64,000 bases of DNA, from the NCBI RefSeq assembly GCF_002874965.1, contig NZ_CP025624.1, positions 6,324,001 through 6,388,000 on the forward strand. The letters run 5' to 3'. Source of the stretch: Pseudomonas sp. NC02 (GTDB taxonomy: Bacteria; Pseudomonadota; Gammaproteobacteria; Pseudomonadales; Pseudomonadaceae). Positions 35,265-45,001 of this stretch are shown piece by piece; position 1 is the stretch's first letter, and each line of letters starts with the position of its first letter. Below the pieces are notes generated by a model. The model saw nothing but the letters and a program-made list of their open reading frames with translations, had not been told where the DNA came from and ran no database searches. Position numbers and translations under genes: made by a program.

Positions 35265-38200
35265 TCAGATGTTCTGGCGGTCGCCTTTAGGATCAAAGAA
35301 CACCGAAGAAACAATCTCCGCCTCGATCACGCTGCCATCCGCCAGCGGTGCAAACACCCGCTCGCCGATGCGCTTCAAGCCGCCCTTCACCACGCCCATG
35401 GCAAACGAATAACCGAGGGAGTTGTGGGCATAACTGGAGGTGACGTGGCCGACCATCTTCATCGGGATCGTCTGCTTGGCGTCGAACACCAACTGCGCGC
35501 CTTCCGGCAGCCACACGTTCGGGTCGATCGGCTTGAGTCCGACAAGCTGCTTGCGGTCTTCACGCACGCAATCCTCGCGATTCATCCCGCGCCAGCCGAG
35601 CCACGAGAACGGTTTGGTGCGGCCTACACACCAGCCCATGTTCAGGTCGTCCGGGGTCATCGAGCCGTCGGTATCCTGGCCAACGATGATGAAACCCTTC
35701 TCGGCCCGCAGCACGTGCATGGTTTCGGTGCCGTACGGGGTCAGGTTGTACTGCTTGCCGGCCTCGACGATTTTCTCGAGCACGCCCATGGCGTAGTCGG
35801 CCTGCACGTTGACTTCGTACGACAGCTCACCGGTAAACGAAATCCGGAACACCCGTGCCGGCACGCCGCCTACCAGGCCTTCTTTCCAGGTCATGAACGG
35901 GAAGCCGTCCTTGTCCAGGTCGATGTCGGTGACTTCGCTCAGCAGTTTGCGGCTGTTGGGGCCGGACAAGGTCATGGTTGCCCAATGGTCGGTGACCGAG
36001 GTGAAGTACACCTTGAGGTCCGGCCATTCGGTCTGCTGGTAGATTTCCAGCCACTGGAGTACGCGTGCTGCGCCGCCGGTGGTGGTGGTCATCAGGAAGT
36101 GGTTGTCGGCGAGGCAGGCAGTCACGCCGTCGTCGAAGACCATGCCGTCTTCCTTGCACATCAGGCCGTAGCGGGCCTTGCCCACGTCGAGCTTGGTCCA
36201 GGCGTTGCTGTAGATGCGGTTGAGGAACTCGCGGGCATCCGGGCCCTGGATGTCGATCTTGCCGAGGGTGGACGCGTCCAGCAGGCCGACGCTGTCACGC
36301 ACGGCCAGGCATTCGCGCTTCACTGCGGCGTGCAGGTCTTCACCGTTGCGCGGGAAATACCATGGGCGTTTCCACTGGCCGACGTCCTCAAACTCGGCGC
36401 CGTTTTTCACGTGCCAGGCTTGCAGCGCGGTGTAGCGCACCGGCTCGAAGATGTGCCCACAGTGCCGGCCTGCTACCGCGCCGAAGGTTACCGGCGTGTA
36501 GTTGGGACGGAACATGGTAGTGCCCATCTGCGGGATGGTCACATTCAGCGAACGGGCCGCGATGGCCAGGCCGTTGACGTTGCCGAGCTTGCCCTGGTCA
36601 GTGCCGAAGCCCAGTGCGGTGTAGCGCTTGACGTGCTCCACCGACTCGAAACCCTCGCGGGTGGCGAGTTCGATGGCGGCCGCGGTGACGTCGTTCTGCA
36701 GGTCGACAAATTGCTTCGGCGCCCGTGCGGTAGCTTTCTCGTGAGGCACCTGGAACAGCGCCAGAGTCGGTTCCTCCAGACGGCTCAAGGCTTTGGGCAG
36801 CGTACCTTCCACCGGCGCAAACCCGGCTTCGCTGGCAGCGCGCACGCCACCTTCAAAACCGTCGGCCAGGGAATCGCCGACGCCGTAGACGCCATTGATG
36901 CCACCGACGCACACGCGTTTCTGCGGTGCTTCGCCCGGTACAAAACCGAGGATGTCTTCACGCCAGGTCGGCTTGCCGCCCAGGTGCGAGGCCAGGTGGA
37001 CCACCGGGCTGTAGCCGCCGGAGCTGGCGACCAGGTCGCACTCCAGCCACTCGCCGGGGCTGGTGACTTTATGAGCTTTGACATCGATGGCCGCAACACG
37101 GGCACCAGTGACGTGCTTGCTGCCACGGGCCTCGATCACGGCGCTGCCGGTGAGGATGCGAATGCCTTTGGCACGCGCCTCTTCAACCAGCGCGCCCCGT
37201 GGATTGTGGCGGGCATCGGCTACGGCGACAACGCTGAGGCCGGCGTCGAACCAGTCCAGCGCCACGCGGTAGGCGTGATCGTTGTTGGTGGACAGCACCA
37301 GCTTCTTGCCCGGTGCCACGCCGTAGCGACGCACGTAAGTGGAGACCGCACCCGCCAGCATGTTGCCCGGTACGTCGTTGTTGCCGTACACCAGCGGACG
37401 TTCACACGCGCCGGTCGCCAGCACCACACGCTTGGCGCGAACCCGGTGAATGCGCTGACGCACCTGGCCGATCGGCGCACGGTCACCGAGGTGGTCGGTG
37501 AGGCGCTCGTGAATGGTCAGGAAGTTATGGTCGTGGTAACCGTTGACGGTGGCGCGAGGCAGCAGCACCACGTCCGGCAGGGCCTTGAGTTCAGCAATCA
37601 CACTGGCAACCCATTCAGCCGCCGGCTTGCCATCGAGGCTTTCGCGGGAATCCAGCAAGGAGCCGCCGAACTCTTCCTGTTCGTCCGCGATGATCACCCG
37701 GGCGCCACTGCGGGCAGCCGCCAACGCAGCCGCCAGGCCGGCAGGGCCCGCGCCCACAATCAGCACGTCGCAATGACGGTTCATGTAGTCGTAGGTGTCC
37801 GGATCGTTCTCGGTCGGCGAGCGGCCAAGACCGGCTGCCTTACGGATGTACTTCTCGTAAGTCATCCAGAACGATTGCGGGTACATGAAGGTTTTGTAGT
37901 AGAAACCCGGCGGCATCAGCTTGCCGCCGACCTTGCCGAGAATGCCCATCATGTCGTTGTTCACGCTCGGCCAGCCGTTGGTGCTGGTGGCGACCAAACC
38001 CTGGTACAGCGCCTGTTGCGTGGCGCGCACGTTGGGGATTTGCGTGGCTTCGGTGGCGCCGATCTGCAGCACCGCGTTCGGCTCTTCGGCACCGGCGGCG
38101 AAGATGCCGCGCGGGCGGGAATACTTGAAGCTGCGACCGATGATGTCGACGCCGTTGGCCAGCAGCGCAGCGGCCAATGTGTCGCCTTCAAAGCCTTTGT

Positions 38201-38282
38201 AGCTCTGGCCGTTGAAGGTGAAGCTCAGGGCTTTGTTGCGGTCGATCCGGCCACCGTTGGACAGGCGATTGATCTGGCTCAT
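35265..38282 (-). CDS. soxA: Sarcosine oxidase alpha subunit
   Basis: SoxA is the large subunit of the enzyme that converts sarcosine to glycine, feeding the one-carbon unit to THF. The 1005-residue protein has an N-terminal 2Fe-2S-ferredoxin-like fold region (without a cluster in this family), a dinucleotide-binding motif LIVGAGPAGLAAALAAA (about residues 174-190), and a C-terminal GcvT-like folate-binding half (from about 610). Its ATG overlaps the soxD stop (ATGA). Confidence 0.97.
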   Translation of the reverse strand: MSQINRLSNGGRIDRNKALSFTFNGQSYKGFEGDTLAAALLANGVDIIGRSFKYSRPRGIFAAGAEEPNAVLQIGATEATQIPNVRATQQALYQGLVATSTNGWPSVNNDMMGILGKVGGKLMPPGFYYKTFMYPQSFWMTYEKYIRKAAGLGRSPTENDPDTYDYMNRHCDVLIVGAGPAGLAAALAAARSGARVIIADEQEEFGGSLLDSRESLDGKPAAEWVASVIAELKALPDVVLLPRATVNGYHDHNFLTIHERLTDHLGDRAPIGQVRQRIHRVRAKRVVLATGACERPLVYGNNDVPGNMLAGAVSTYVRRYGVAPGKKLVLSTNNDHAYRVALDWFDAGLSVVAVADARHNPRGALVEEARAKGIRILTGSAVIEARGSKHVTGARVAAIDVKAHKVTSPGEWLECDLVASSGGYSPVVHLASHLGGKPTWREDILGFVPGEAPQKRVCVGGINGVYGVGDSLADGFEGGVRAASEAGFAPVEGTLPKALSRLEEPTLALFQVPHEKATARAPKQFVDLQNDVTAAAIELATREGFESVEHVKRYTALGFGTDQGKLGNVNGLAIAARSLNVTIPQMGTTMFRPNYTPVTFGAVAGRHCGHIFEPVRYTALQAWHVKNGAEFEDVGQWKRPWYFPRNGEDLHAAVKRECLAVRDSVGLLDASTLGKIDIQGPDAREFLNRIYSNAWTKLDVGKARYGLMCKEDGMVFDDGVTACLADNHFLMTTTTGGAARVLQWLEIYQQTEWPDLKVYFTSVTDHWATMTLSGPNSRKLLSEVTDIDLDKDGFPFMTWKEGLVGGVPARVFRISFTGELSYEVNVQADYAMGVLEKIVEAGKQYNLTPYGTETMHVLRAEKGFIIVGQDTDGSMTPDDLNMGWCVGRTKPFSWLGWRGMNREDCVREDRKQLVGLKPIDPNVWLPEGAQLVFDAKQTIPMKMVGHVTSSYAHNSLGYSFAMGVVKGGLKRIGERVFAPLADGSVIEAEIVSSVFFDPKGDRQNI

Positions 38283-38581
38283 ACCTTCTCTCCAGAAGCC
38301 TTGGCGGTGAATTGCGGCTTGGTGCCTATCTTGTAGGTTTCAAGAATTTCGTAGGTCACGGTGTCGCGGGTCGCGTTGAAATACTGGCGGCAACCGGCAG
38401 CGTGAATCCACAGTTCGTGGTGCAGGCCGCGCGGGTTGTCGCGGAAGAACATGTAGTCGCCCCACTCCTCGTCGGTGCAGGTGTTCGGGTCCAGTGGGCG
38501 CGGGATGTGCGCTTGGCCGGAGGCGTGGAATTCCTCTTCGGAGCGCAGTTCGCCACAGTGAGGACAGAAGATATGCAACAT
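38279..38581 (-). CDS. soxD: Sarcosine oxidase delta subunit
   Basis: This 100-residue zinc-binding subunit has ligands Cys6, Cys9 (FCPHCG), His60 and Cys64 (IHAAGC), as known for heterotetrameric sarcosine oxidases. It overlaps soxA as ATGA and lies 15 bases after soxB. Confidence 0.96.
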   Translation of the reverse strand: MLHIFCPHCGELRSEEEFHASGQAHIPRPLDPNTCTDEEWGDYMFFRDNPRGLHHELWIHAAGCRQYFNATRDTVTYEILETYKIGTKPQFTAKASGEKV

Positions 38582-38596
38582 AGGGAATTTCTCCTG

Positions 38597-39847
38597 TTAG
38601 TGGGCGACGGCCGCAGCGCCGTGTTCGTCGATCAGCGCGCCGTTGTGGAAACGGTCGATGGAGAATGGAGCTGCCAATGGGTGCATTTCACCCTTGGCCA
38701 GGCTGGCGGCAAATACGTTGCCTGAGCCTGGAGTCGCTTTAAAACCACCGGTGCCCCAACCGCAGTTGAAGAACATGTTCGGGACCGGGGTCTTGGAGAT
38801 GATCGGGCAGGCATCCGGCGTGGTGTCGACGATGCCGCCCCACTGGCGGTTCATGCGCACGCGGGACAGCACCGGGAACATCTCGACGATGGCCTGGATG
38901 GTGTGCTCGATCACCGGGTACGAGCCGCGCTGGCCATAGCCGTTGTAGCCGTCGATACCGGCGCCGATCACCAGGTCGCCCTTGTCGGACTGGCTGATGT
39001 AACCGTGCACGGCGTTGGACATGATCACGCTGTCGATAATCGGTTTGATCGGCTCCGACACCAGTGCTTGCAGCGGGTGGGATTCGATCGGCAGGCGGAA
39101 GCCCGCGAGCGAAGCCATGTGGCCGGAGTTACCCGCCGTCACCACGCCGACGCGCTTGGCGCCGATGAAGCCTTTGTTGGTTTCCACGCCGATGCACACA
39201 CCGTTTTCCTTGCGGAAACCGATCACTTCGGTCTGCTGGATCAGGTCCACGCCCAGTGCGTCAGCGGCGCGGGCAAAGCCCCAGGCCACGGCATCGTGAC
39301 GGGCCACGCCGCCGCGCCGTTGCACGGTGGCGCCCATTACCGGGTAGCGAGTGTTCTTGGAGCAGTCGAGGTACGGAATCTCATCGGCCACTTGTTTGGC
39401 GTTGAGCAGTTCGCCGTCCACACCGTTGAGGCGGTTGGCGCTGACGCGACGCTCGGAGTCACGGATATCCTGCAGGGTGTGGCACAGGTTGTAGACGCCA
39501 CGCTGGGAGAACATCACGTTGTAGTTCAAATCCTGGGACAAACCTTCCCAGAGTTTCATCGCGTGTTCGTACAGGTGCGCCGACTCGTCCCACAGGTAGT
39601 TGGACCGCACGATGGTGGTGTTGCGCGCGGTGTTACCGCCGCCCAGCCAGCCTTTCTCGACCACCGCCACGTTGGTGATGCCGTGCTCCTTGGCCAGGTA
39701 GTAAGCCGTCGCCAGACCATGCCCGCCGCCGCCGACGATGACCACGTCGTAGACCTTTTTCGGGGTGGGCGTGCGCCACATCTTCTGCCAGTTTTCGTGG
39801 TGGCTGAGTGAGTGCTTGAAGAGGCCGAAGCCCGAGTAGCGTTGCAT
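38597..39847 (-). CDS. soxB: Sarcosine oxidase beta subunit
   Basis: SoxB is the flavin subunit that oxidises sarcosine. The 416-residue protein has the FAD-binding motif [18 protein letters not shown] (about 35-52), and His184 in [12 protein letters not shown] lies where the covalent FMN histidine is found in characterised enzymes. The start at 39847 ([13 protein letters not shown]) matches the family; an ATG at 39853 is possible. It lies 22 bases after glyA. Confidence 0.96.
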   Translation of the reverse strand: MQRYSGFGLFKHSLSHHENWQKMWRTPTPKKVYDVVIVGGGGHGLATAYYLAKEHGITNVAVVEKGWLGGGNTARNTTIVRSNYLWDESAHLYEHAMKLWEGLSQDLNYNVMFSQRGVYNLCHTLQDIRDSERRVSANRLNGVDGELLNAKQVADEIPYLDCSKNTRYPVMGATVQRRGGVARHDAVAWGFARAADALGVDLIQQTEVIGFRKENGVCIGVETNKGFIGAKRVGVVTAGNSGHMASLAGFRLPIESHPLQALVSEPIKPIIDSVIMSNAVHGYISQSDKGDLVIGAGIDGYNGYGQRGSYPVIEHTIQAIVEMFPVLSRVRMNRQWGGIVDTTPDACPIISKTPVPNMFFNCGWGTGGFKATPGSGNVFAASLAKGEMHPLAAPFSIDRFHNGALIDEHGAAAVAH

Positions 39848-39869
39848 AGTCATTACTCCAAAACCGCGC

Positions 39870-41123
39870 TCAGCGATAAACCGGGAAATCAGCGCACAGG
39901 GCGGCCACATGCTTGGCGACGTTGGCCTCCACATCGGCGTCGCCGAGGTTGTCGAGGATGTCGCAGATCCAGCCGGCCAACTCCAGGCATTGGGTCACTT
40001 TGAAGCCGCGTGTGGTCACCGCCGGCGTGCCGATACGCAGGCCCGAGGTCACGAAGGGCGACTGCGGGTCGTTGGGCACGGCGTTCTTGTTGACGGTGAT
40101 GTGAGCGCGACCGAGGGCGGCGTCCGCATCTTTGCCGGTGAGGCCCTGACGGATCAGGCTGACCAGGAACAGGTGGTTATCGGTGCCGCCGGACACTACA
40201 TCGTAGCCGCGTTTGATAAACACGCCGGCCATGGCCTGGGCGTTGTCGATCACTTGCTGTTGATAGGCCTTGAAACCTGGTTCCTGGGCTTCCTTGAAGC
40301 ACACCGCCTTGCCGGCGATCACGTGCATCAGCGGGCCGCCCTGGGCGCCCGGGAATACCGCAGAGTTGAGTTTCTTTTCAATTTCTTCGTTGGACTTGGC
40401 CAGGATCAACCCGCCACGTGGACCGCGCAGGGTCTTGTGGGTGGTGGTGGTGACCACATCGGCGTAGGGCAGCGGGTTCGGGTACAGACCGGCGGCCACC
40501 AGGCCGGCGACGTGGGCCATGTCGACGAACAGCAGCGCACCGACCTTGTCGGCGATCTGGCGAAAGCGCGGGAAATCCAGGGTCTTGGAGTAGGCGGAAA
40601 AACCCGCCACGATCATCTTCGGCTTGTGCTCCACGGCCAGGCGCTCGACTTCGTCGTAGTCGATCAGCCCGGTGTTGGTGTCGATGCCGTATTGCACCGC
40701 GTTGTACAGCTTGCCCGAGGACGACACCTTGGCGCCGTGGGTCAGGTGGCCGCCGTGGGCCAGGCTCATGCCGAGGATGGTGTCGCCGGCGTTCAGCAGC
40801 GCCAGGTACACCGCGCTGTTGGCCGACGAACCGGAGTGTGGCTGCACGTTGGCGTAATCGGCACCGAACAGTTGCTTGGCGCGCTCGATGGCCAGCACTT
40901 CAACCTTGTCCACATGTTCGCAGCCGCCGTAGTAACGCTTGCCCGGATATCCTTCGGCGTACTTGTTGGTGAGGCCGCTGCCCTGGGCTTCCATGACACG
41001 CTTGCTGGTGTAATTCTCTGACGCGATCAGCTCGATATGATCTTCCTGGCGCTGCTCCTCGGCATTCATGGCCGCCAGCAGTGCATCGTCATAACCCTGG
41101 ATCTGGTCTTGCTTGCTGAACAT
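39870..41123 (-). CDS. glyA: Serine hydroxymethyltransferase
   Basis: GlyA converts glycine plus methylene-THF to serine, taking both products of sarcosine oxidase. The 417-residue PLP enzyme has the cofactor lysine Lys230 in [14 protein letters not shown] and the [10 protein letters not shown] motif. The ATG at 41123 gives the usual N-terminus. It heads the soxBDAG-purU-fdhA series, which marks it as the catabolic copy. Confidence 0.97.
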   Translation of the reverse strand: MFSKQDQIQGYDDALLAAMNAEEQRQEDHIELIASENYTSKRVMEAQGSGLTNKYAEGYPGKRYYGGCEHVDKVEVLAIERAKQLFGADYANVQPHSGSSANSAVYLALLNAGDTILGMSLAHGGHLTHGAKVSSSGKLYNAVQYGIDTNTGLIDYDEVERLAVEHKPKMIVAGFSAYSKTLDFPRFRQIADKVGALLFVDMAHVAGLVAAGLYPNPLPYADVVTTTTHKTLRGPRGGLILAKSNEEIEKKLNSAVFPGAQGGPLMHVIAGKAVCFKEAQEPGFKAYQQQVIDNAQAMAGVFIKRGYDVVSGGTDNHLFLVSLIRQGLTGKDADAALGRAHITVNKNAVPNDPQSPFVTSGLRIGTPAVTTRGFKVTQCLELAGWICDILDNLGDADVEANVAKHVAALCADFPVYR

Positions 41124-41277
41124 CGCGTCTCTCCCAGCGGCGGCGGTGCGCCAATCGTATTGTTGGGGCCGCCGCACGACGGAGGGGCCCTTTGATGCGA
41201 TGGTAGGGCTGGCGCAGAGAGGTCAAATGCCTATGGACGCCACGCAAAGGTGCGTTTACGACATGGCCCCCGGCATT

Positions 41278-41378
41278 TGTAGGAGCGAGCTTGCTCGCGA
41301 AAAACCTGAGGGCGCCGCGCGCATCCAGACAGCCCTCGTAATCGTTGACGTTTTTCGCGAGCAAGCTCGCTCCTACAA
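41278..41378. repeat. REP pair, family 1 variant
   Basis: Arms TGTAGGAGCGAGCTTGCTCG and CGAGCAAGCTCGCTCCTACA face each other upstream of glyA. The core is the GAGCGAGCTTGCTCGCGAA variant, slightly different from other family 1 sites. Confidence 0.85.
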
Positions 41379-41382
41379 GGGG

Positions 41383-42111
41383 TTAGGCGATGATCTTTCG
41401 AAGGAGTAGCAGCAGCAGGAAATGCGCCGGATAAAGCGCATACGCCCAGCGCCGCATGGCCGGCGGAGACACCTGCCTGGCCTGTCGCAACAAGACCAAT
41501 CCGGCCAGCGGCGCAATCAGGCATGTCGCCAATCCCAGCATCGCCACCAGCGTGCCGCTATTGAGCAGGATCTGCCATTGATTGGCAGCCAGGCACACCA
41601 CACCCGGCAGCACGCTGAAGTACCACGGCCGGCGAAACACCAGCAGCATCGCCAACGGCAGCAGCACACCAAAAAACCCGAACATCAACTGAGCCGAAAA
41701 CAACCCCGCCAAAACCAGCGCGATCAACGCCAATCCTCGATCAATAACCGTCTTCTGCTGCCATCCCCGGGCAACCAGCAAACCCAGCGCCAGGGTCGGC
41801 AGTACGTTCAGCGTGTCGGCGTCGTCGATGAACATCCGGTACGGCACCTCACTGATCACACTGAACAGCAGCAACCAGCCCAGATAGCGCCACTGCCCCG
41901 CCACCGGCGCGTCCTTGACCCGATGCAAATTCGCCGCGATCGCCAGGCAAAACCACGGGAACGCCAGGCGCCCCGGCACATACAGCCCGTCCAGGCTCAA
42001 ACCGACATACCGCAGGTGGTCCAGCACCATACTCAGCAGCGCCAGCCACTTGAGCAGGTCCAGGGCGCCATCGCGGACGCGGCTTACAGGAACGCTTTCA
42101 GAACCGTGCAT
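41383..42111 (-). CDS. TraX family membrane protein
   Basis: This 242-residue polytopic inner membrane protein resembles TraX, the F-pilin acetylase, whose chromosomal relatives have unknown targets. It shows the N-terminal DGALDLLKWLALLSMVLDHLR motif with Lys and His typical of the family, PGRLAFPWFCLAIAAN, and about eight membrane segments. The ATG at 42111 has GGGGA upstream; an ATG at 42132 is an alternative. No conjugation genes are nearby. Confidence 0.85.
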   Translation of the reverse strand: MHGSESVPVSRVRDGALDLLKWLALLSMVLDHLRYVGLSLDGLYVPGRLAFPWFCLAIAANLHRVKDAPVAGQWRYLGWLLLFSVISEVPYRMFIDDADTLNVLPTLALGLLVARGWQQKTVIDRGLALIALVLAGLFSAQLMFGFFGVLLPLAMLLVFRRPWYFSVLPGVVCLAANQWQILLNSGTLVAMLGLATCLIAPLAGLVLLRQARQVSPPAMRRWAYALYPAHFLLLLLLRKIIA

Positions 42112-42201
42112 AATTCCCCAATGACTTTGCATTAACAGTGCGTGCGCCCGCCCGACAATCTTGGGTAAAGTGCGCACCAACATCGACCACAGGACTGGGC
42201 C

Positions 42202-43242
42202 ATGACCGACAAGAGCCAACAATTCGCCAGCGACAACTATTCCGGCATCTGCCCGGAAGCCTGGGCCGCCATGGAACTCGCCAACCAGGGCCATCAACGC
42301 GCCTATGGCGATGATGAATGGACCCACCGCGCCGCCGACGGTTTCCGCAAACTGTTCGAAACCGACTGCGAAGTGTTCTTCGCCTTCAACGGCACCGCAG
42401 CCAACTCCCTGGCGCTGTCCTCCTTGTGCCAGAGCTACCATAGCGTGATTTGCTCGGAAACCGCCCACGTCGAAACCGACGAATGCGGCGCGCCGGAGTT
42501 TTTCTCCAACGGTTCCAAGCTGCTCACCGCCCGCACTGAAAACGGCAAGCTGACCCCGGAGTCGATCCGCGAGATCGCCCTCAAGCGTCAGGACATCCAC
42601 TACCCGAAACCCCGCGTCGTAACGCTGACCCAGGCCACCGAAGTCGGCAGCGTCTACACCCCGGAAGAAATCCGCGCCATCAGCGTCACCTGCAAGGAAC
42701 TGGGGCTGAACCTGCACATGGACGGCGCACGGTTCTCCAACGCCTGCGCATTCCTCGGCTGCTCGCCGGCCGACCTGACCTGGAAAGCCGGCGTCGACGT
42801 GCTGTGCTTTGGTGGCACCAAGAACGGCATGGCCGTGGGCGAAGCGATCCTGTTCTTCAACCACAAGCTGGCCGAAGACTTCGACTACCGCTGCAAACAG
42901 GCCGGGCAGCTTGCCTCAAAGATGCGCTTCCTCTCCGCCCCGTGGGTGGGCCTGCTGGAAAACGACGCCTGGCTCAAACACGCCCGCCACGCCAACCACT
43001 GTGCACAATTGCTCAGCAGCCTGGTGGCGGATATCCCGGGTGTGGAGTTGATGTTCCCGGTCCAGGCCAACGGCGTGTTCCTGCAACTGTCGGAACCGGC
43101 AATTGCCGCGCTGACGGCCAAGGGCTGGCGCTTCTACACCTTCATCGGTAAAGGCGGCGCGCGGTTCATGTGCGCGTGGGATACCGAGGAAGAGCGCGTA
43201 AGAGAATTAGCCGCAGATATTCGGGAAGTGATGAGCGCCTGA
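42202..43242 (+). CDS. ltaE: Low-specificity L-threonine aldolase
   Basis: This PLP enzyme cleaves threonine/allo-threonine to glycine and acetaldehyde, or runs in reverse. The 346-residue protein has Lys207 in CFGGTKNGMAVGEA and the HMDGARFSNA motif with Asp174. Next to glyA and the glycine-producing pathway, it offers another way to handle glycine. Transcribed divergently from the TraX gene. Confidence 0.92.
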   Translation: MTDKSQQFASDNYSGICPEAWAAMELANQGHQRAYGDDEWTHRAADGFRKLFETDCEVFFAFNGTAANSLALSSLCQSYHSVICSETAHVETDECGAPEFFSNGSKLLTARTENGKLTPESIREIALKRQDIHYPKPRVVTLTQATEVGSVYTPEEIRAISVTCKELGLNLHMDGARFSNACAFLGCSPADLTWKAGVDVLCFGGTKNGMAVGEAILFFNHKLAEDFDYRCKQAGQLASKMRFLSAPWVGLLENDAWLKHARHANHCAQLLSSLVADIPGVELMFPVQANGVFLQLSEPAIAALTAKGWRFYTFIGKGGARFMCAWDTEEERVRELAADIREVMSA

Positions 43243-43424
43243 AGTAGGCATCAGCCCCTCAGATAATGGCGAAAGGCCTAGACTGTTTTTTGATATTTCT
43301 GACAGTAACAAACTCCGTTTTCATTGACTAGCCTCTTGGAACCCGGAAGGAAAAGGCCGCCTTTCGGGACTAACCGCCAGCCGAATAATCGGCCGGAAAC
43401 GGAAATCCAGCAGAGGGCAATACC

Positions 43425-43625
43425 ATGGAAGCGCAACGCTACGGAAACAACTTGCTAGGCGAAGGCACTATCAGCACCACCGTCATCGACTGGGACGAAT
43501 TCAGAAAATCCGCGAAAATCGGTGACACCATCAGCGAACCGACGAGGACATTGCGGATCACTGACAAGGTCTATGAACTGACAGCATCCGGCCAGCACTT
43601 CGTCGTGCATATCTATGCCCAATAA
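43425..43625 (+). CDS. Hypothetical 66-aa protein next to RAYT
   Basis: I do not recognise this short soluble protein. It contains an acidic middle (VIDWDEFRKSAKIGDTISEP) and a C-terminal half with alternating hydrophobics (TLRITDKVYELTASGQHFVV). A purine-rich AGAGGG lies upstream. It ends 10 bases before the REP that precedes the RAYT gene. The leader (43243-43424) has a hairpin-forming GGAAGG...CCTTTC segment. Confidence 0.5.
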   Translation: MEAQRYGNNLLGEGTISTTVIDWDEFRKSAKIGDTISEPTRTLRITDKVYELTASGQHFVVHIYAQ

Positions 43626-43634
43626 CCTCTAACT

Positions 43635-43685
43635 GATCGTTCCCACGCTCTGCGTGGGAACGCCTCCCCGGACGCTCCGCGTCCA
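43635..43685. repeat. Single family 4 REP upstream of RAYT
   Basis: One REP arm only (GTTCCCACGCTCTGCGTGGG hairpin followed by GGACGCTCCGCGTCC) lies 28 bp before the RAYT start. Single REPs flanking the transposase are the usual arrangement for RAYT genes. Confidence 0.9.
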
Positions 43686-43713
43686 GGCCACACCACGGTT
43701 CAAGGACGAATTG

Positions 43714-44247
43714 ATGGGCAGAAGCCGCTACACCATTACCGAACCTGAAAAACCACACTTCCTGACATGCACTGTCATGGAATGGACACCGCTATTTACC
43801 CGCGACTACCTTGTCGGCCACCTATTGAATTGCTGGCGATATCAACAAACCCACGAACATTTCAATCTCTACGGCTACGTCGTTCTCGAAAACCATCTGC
43901 ACTTCGTCGCTCAAGCACCTGACCTGGGTAAATGTGTCAGCCAGTTCAAATCCTTCACCGCTCGAACCATCATTGACGACCTGCAGAAACGAGGAGCGGA
44001 GCGAGTGTTGCAGCGTTTGCGTTTCAGCAAACGGGCGCATAAAACGGACCGGATTTATCAGCTATGGCAAGAGGGGTCACACGCCGAGTTGGTGTACAGC
44101 GAAGCGGTGATGCGCCAAAAGCTTGATTACATTCACCACAACCCTGTGAAGCGTGGTTATGTGGATTTGGCCGAGCACTGGCGGTATTCCAGCGCCCGCA
44201 ACTATGCAGGACAGGATGGCCTGATTGAAATTCAGCGCTGGGCCTGA
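43714..44247 (+). mobile_element. REP-associated tyrosine transposase (RAYT)
   Basis: RAYTs are Y1/HUH-type transposases thought to spread REP elements. The 177-residue protein has the HUH-type motif ENHLHFVAQAP and the catalytic tyrosine region KLDYIHHNPVKRGYV, close to the IS200/REP-transposase family. The ATG at 43714 follows a single REP. The stop codon TGA overlaps the first bases of a REPIN (CCTGATCG), and its 3' end is repeated three more times downstream. The gene looks intact. Confidence 0.92.
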
Positions 44248-44352
44248 TCGTTCCCACGCTCTGCGTGGGAATGCAGCCCGTGACGCTCCGCGTCACACAG
44301 CGGGACGCAGAGCGTCCAAGGAGGCATTCCCACGCGGAGCGTGGGAACGATC

Positions 44353-44462
44353 GATTCCTGTGAAGCGGGGTTGTGTGGACTTGGCCGAGCACTGGCGGTA
44401 TTCCAGCGCCCGCAACTATGCGGGACAGGATAGCCTGATTGAAATTCAACGCTGGGCCTGAT
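44353..44462 (+). pseudogene. RAYT 3'-end copy 1
   Basis: This copy starts GATTCCTGTGAAGCGGGG and keeps the RAYT frame to the stop, giving [20 protein letters not shown] and the end IEIQRWA. It has only about 35 codons and no catalytic motif. Confidence 0.88.
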
Positions 44463-44571
44463 CGTTCCCACGCTCTGCGTGGGAATGCAGCCCGTGACGC
44501 TCCGCGTCACACAGCGGGACGGGACGCGGAGCGTCCAAGGAGGCATTCCCACGCGGAGCGTGGGAACGATC

Positions 44572-44679
44572 GATTCCTGTGAAGCGGGGTTGTGTGGACT
44601 TGGCCGAGCTGGCGGTATTCCAACGTCCGTAACTATGCAGGACCGGACGGCCTGATCGAGATTCAGCGCTTGGCCTGAT
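44572..44679 (+). pseudogene. RAYT 3'-end copy 2 (2-bp deletion)
   Basis: Same segment as copy 1 but with the 2-bp deletion in GAGCTGGCGG, which breaks the frame, and several substitutions (CAACGTCCGTAAC). It ends CGCTTGGCCTGATCG. Confidence 0.88.
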
Positions 44680-44783
44680 CGTTCCCACGCTCTGCGTGGG
44701 AATGCAGCCCGTGACGCTCCGCGTCACACAGCGGGACGCGGAGCGTCCAAGGAGGCATTCCCACGCGGAGCGTGGGAACGATC

Positions 44784-44890
44784 GATTCCTGTGAAGCGGG
44801 GTTGTGTGGACTTGGCCGAGCTGGCGGTATTCCAACGTCCGTAACTATGCAGGACCGGACGGCCTGATCGAGATTCAGCGCTGGGCCTGA
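44784..44890 (+). pseudogene. RAYT 3'-end copy 3 (2-bp deletion)
   Basis: Nearly identical to copy 2, with the same deletion, but ending CGCTGGGCCTGATCG like the parent gene. It is therefore probably the youngest duplicate together with copy 2. Confidence 0.88.
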
Positions 44891-45001
44891 TCGTTCCCAC
44901 GCTCTGCGTGGGAACGCAGCCCGTGACGCTCCGCGTCACACAGCGGGACGGGACGCGGAGCGTCCAAGGAGGCATTCCCACGCGGAGCGTGGGAATGATC
45001 A

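Larger units (their letters stand above)
44246..45000 (+). repeat. Tandem array: four REPINs with three RAYT 3'-end copies
   Basis: Four family 4 REPINs lie at 44246-44352, 44460-44571, 44677-44783 and 44889-45000. Between them are three copies of about the last 107 bases of the RAYT gene. The unit lengths are 214, 219 and 212 bp. REPINs 2 and 4 share a 5-bp duplication (GGGACGGGACG), and tails 2 and 3 share a 2-bp deletion (GAGCTGG for GAGCACTGG). This indicates stepwise tandem duplication with some recombination. Confidence 0.93.

Noticed and set aside
34608..38336. A 1242-codon open frame on the plus strand opposite soxG-soxA
   Set aside because: It is antisense to clear sox genes and shows no recognisable domains; long antisense frames are common in GC-rich DNA.
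41383..42864. TraX frame starting at 42864
   Set aside because: The upstream half would overlap ltaE antisense; the TraX domain starts at 42111 or 42132.
44246..45000. CRISPR-like array suggested by regular ~215-bp repeats
   Set aside because: The units are REPINs plus RAYT gene tails; repeat length and content do not fit CRISPR, and no cas genes are present.
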